A stretch of DNA of 7,031 nucleotides from Parvularculaceae bacterium (lineage in GTDB: Bacteria; Pseudomonadota; Alphaproteobacteria; Caulobacterales; Parvularculaceae). Location: the NCBI GenBank assembly GCA_027080545.1, contig JALWRV010000165.1, forward strand, positions 1 to 7,031. The letters are read 5' to 3'. The translations under genes and the position numbers were made by a program. This document shows positions 5,649 to 7,031 of the stretch, one piece after another. Each line of letters opens with the position of its first letter. The stretch's first letter is position 1. The notes beneath the pieces were generated by a model. That model did no database searches. It was not told the origin of the DNA and saw only the letters and a list, made by a program, of their open reading frames with translations.

Positions 5649-6568
5649 TGGTCAGACCTTCGCACGAAACTTGTTTGTCCTACACCACACTGAACCGCTT
5701 TAGCCCAATAGCCTGATTTGACAAAATATCGTGCCGCTTGCTCAGCTTGTTGCTGACCAGCAAACAATCCAAAAATAGTTGCCCCGCTGCCAGTCATGCG
5801 CGCTTCGAGCACGCCGTCTTGGGCACTCATTTCCTTTATGAGAGTTCCGATAATCGGCGCAATGGCAATAGCCCTCTCGGTAAGATCATTTCCCGTTCGG
5901 CCCATGAAAGAAACCAGAGATGATAAATCCCATTCGCCGGAAACCTTCTCTAAGGCCTCTCTCCGGGGTGAGTTTGCCGCATCGAATTGGGCAAATATAT
6001 CAGCCGTCTTAATAGGAATAGCCGGATTCAAGAGGCAAAAATAACATTCAGGCAATCCAGGCCCCGGCGTCACCTCACTCCCGGTGCCGGACATCCACCA
6101 ACCACAAGACCCATCCGCATGAGCCGCAAGACAGATCGGGCCGTCCGATCCTAGCGCTCTCATCACCGCAGCCATATCTTCGTTCGCAAGTTCAGGCCTT
6201 AGCCTAGACAGGCCATATAAGGCAGCGGCCGCATCTGCCGTCCCCCCTCCCATGCCTGAGGCGGGTGGTAGGTTTTTGATAATCCGAAAGGAAAAATTGA
6301 AGGAAGCTTGGGTTTTTTGGGCCAATGCGCGAACCGCTTTGGTCAATAAATTTTTCTCAACCGATAGTGACCGCAACCCATCCGCAAAGGGTCCCTCAAT
6401 CGTTAGGGTAAAATGCGCCGCCTGTTCAATTTCGATCCTATCCCCGATATTGGCAAATAGCGCGAGGCTTTCTAGCCCGTGCAGCCCGTTTGGCTGCTTG
6501 GCTCCCACATGCAAACAAAGATTGATTTTCGCCGGCGCGAGAAGGCTTACCCGTTCCATTGTCGCCAT
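5645..6568 (-). CDS. ispE: 4-diphosphocytidyl-2-C-methyl-D-erythritol kinase (IspE)
   Basis: IspE phosphorylates the 2-hydroxyl of CDP-methylerythritol with ATP, the fourth step of the MEP pathway to isopentenyl and dimethylallyl diphosphate, in the cytoplasm. The 307-residue protein is a GHMP kinase of normal length. Visible markers are APAKINLCLHVG with Lys14, the substrate histidine His30, the ATP loop LPPASGMGGGTADAAAAL (100-117), the catalytic-region LGSDGP with Asp142, GNDL (226-229), and the C-terminal glycine loop MTGSGATIFGLF (258-269). Several motif positions differ from the common sequence (GLHG for GYHxL, GTADAA for GSADAA, SDGP for ADVP), but the catalytic Lys and Asp are kept. 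A second ATG at 6559 is possible; neither start has a clear ribosome binding site. The gene follows the TPR gene by 21 bases and overlaps the next gene by four, so it is in the middle of an operon. Confidence 0.96.
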   Translation of the reverse strand: MATMERVSLLAPAKINLCLHVGAKQPNGLHGLESLALFANIGDRIEIEQAAHFTLTIEGPFADGLRSLSVEKNLLTKAVRALAQKTQASFNFSFRIIKNLPPASGMGGGTADAAAALYGLSRLRPELANEDMAAVMRALGSDGPICLAAHADGSCGWWMSGTGSEVTPGPGLPECYFCLLNPAIPIKTADIFAQFDAANSPRREALEKVSGEWDLSSLVSFMGRTGNDLTERAIAIAPIIGTLIKEMSAQDGVLEARMTGSGATIFGLFAGQQQAEQAARYFVKSGYWAKAVQCGVGQTSFVRRSDQ

Positions 6569-6589
6569 AAATTCGGCCCAACACTCGAA

Positions 6590-7031
6590 TTAATATTTCA
6601 TTTCCTCAGCCATCACGCCGGCCATGGATTCAAGTTTGGCCTTGATGGATTTTTGCAATTCTTCATCGGGATCAAAATGCAACGCCCGACGCCACTCATA
6701 ACGCGCCTCCCGATAACGCCCCAACGCACTATAGGCATCACCCAGATGATCCGTAATAACCGGATCGCTCGGCTCTAATCGTACGGCCTTTTCCAGATAA
6801 AGAATGGCCATTTCAAAATCTTGGCGTTGATAATAGGCCCAGCCAAGGCTATCGGTGATAGCGCTCGAATTGGGCTGCAAAGCCAAGGCTTGCTCAATCA
6901 TCGCAAACGCTTGATCAAGATTTTTGCCGCGCTCCACCCAAGAATATCCCAGATAGTTCAAAACCAAAGGCTGTTGAGGGGCAAGGCGATTGGCTTCCAG
7001 AAAATCTGCTTCTGCCTGTTCCCACATATCA
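6590..7031 (-). CDS. Tetratricopeptide repeat protein, C-terminal part (5' end outside window)
   Basis: About 146 C-terminal residues are visible; the frame stays open to the window edge, so the methionine near 7027 is not a credible start. The sequence contains the second half of one TPR (MWEQAEADFLEANRLAP) and three full TPRs beginning near NYLGYSWVERG, DSLGWAYYQRQ and DHLGDAYSALG. Each pairs G/A/Y helix-A residues with an A..EKAL/ALxLxP-like helix B. The second visible repeat has an extra residue in its turn (GKNLDQA). The tail is charged (ELQKSIKAKLESMAGVMAEEMKY). TPR arrays bind protein partners; the substrate or partner here is unknown. Large TPR proteins with such endings are often found in Alphaproteobacteria, sometimes next to isoprenoid genes. 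It is the most upstream visible member of the operon with ispE and the sugar-phosphate transferase. Confidence 0.9.
   Translation of the reverse strand, partial: DMWEQAEADFLEANRLAPQQPLVLNYLGYSWVERGKNLDQAFAMIEQALALQPNSSAITDSLGWAYYQRQDFEMAILYLEKAVRLEPSDPVITDHLGDAYSALGRYREARYEWRRALHFDPDEELQKSIKAKLESMAGVMAEEMKY

Noticed and set aside
1..7031. Mobile element, CRISPR array, tRNA or rRNA genes, defence or toxin-antitoxin system
   Set aside because: No transposase, integrase, spaced direct repeats, cloverleaf sequence or defence-type domain was seen on either strand; nearly all DNA is covered by housekeeping genes.

Overview
This is an ordinary chromosomal housekeeping segment, most probably from an alphaproteobacterium of middling GC content. 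The evidence is the yidC-engB pair, a short S49 protease of the SppA type, a long-chain polyprenyl diphosphate synthase, a tetratricopeptide-repeat (TPR) protein directly in front of ispE, and a SapC-family protein. That combination is common in the class. The sequence alone does not fix the genus. I see no RNA gene, insertion sequence, phage gene, CRISPR array or toxin-antitoxin pair, and no clear candidate for a wholly new system.

Layout. 1-538 (+) is the C-terminal end of the membrane protein insertase YidC, cut by the window edge. It overlaps by one base with engB (538-1185, +), a ribosome-assembly GTPase. A hairpin terminator follows at once (1187-1220) and probably also serves the converging minus-strand genes. 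Those genes, in transcription order, are sppA (3414 down to 2521), a 66-residue small membrane protein (2462 down to 2262) and a SapC-family protein (2037 down to 1237). A divergent spacer of about 150 bases separates sppA from a plus-strand polyprenyl diphosphate synthase (3563-4585). Its 3' end overlaps by 17 bases the 3' end of a minus-strand group: TPR protein (7031 down to 6590, 5' end outside the window), ispE (6568 down to 5645) and a WecA/MraY-type polyprenyl-phosphate sugar-1-phosphate transferase (5648 down to 4569). ispE and the transferase overlap by four bases (ATGA), so this group is very likely one operon.

How the genes fit together. YidC and EngB serve membrane protein insertion and 50S ribosome maturation. 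IspE is the fourth enzyme of the non-mevalonate (MEP) route to isoprenoid precursors. The polyprenyl synthase extends those precursors into a long chain, most likely the ubiquinone side chain. The WecA-like enzyme loads a sugar phosphate onto an undecaprenyl-phosphate carrier to begin a surface glycan. The right half is therefore a small isoprenoid and lipid-carrier neighbourhood. The left minus-strand group (SppA, small membrane protein, SapC-like protein) suggests an envelope role, but its joint function is not established.

The most useful points for follow-up are the small membrane protein with a conserved-looking acidic tail, the SapC-family protein outside its more familiar setting, several non-standard translation starts, and the overlapping convergent gene ends with an adjacent inverted repeat.
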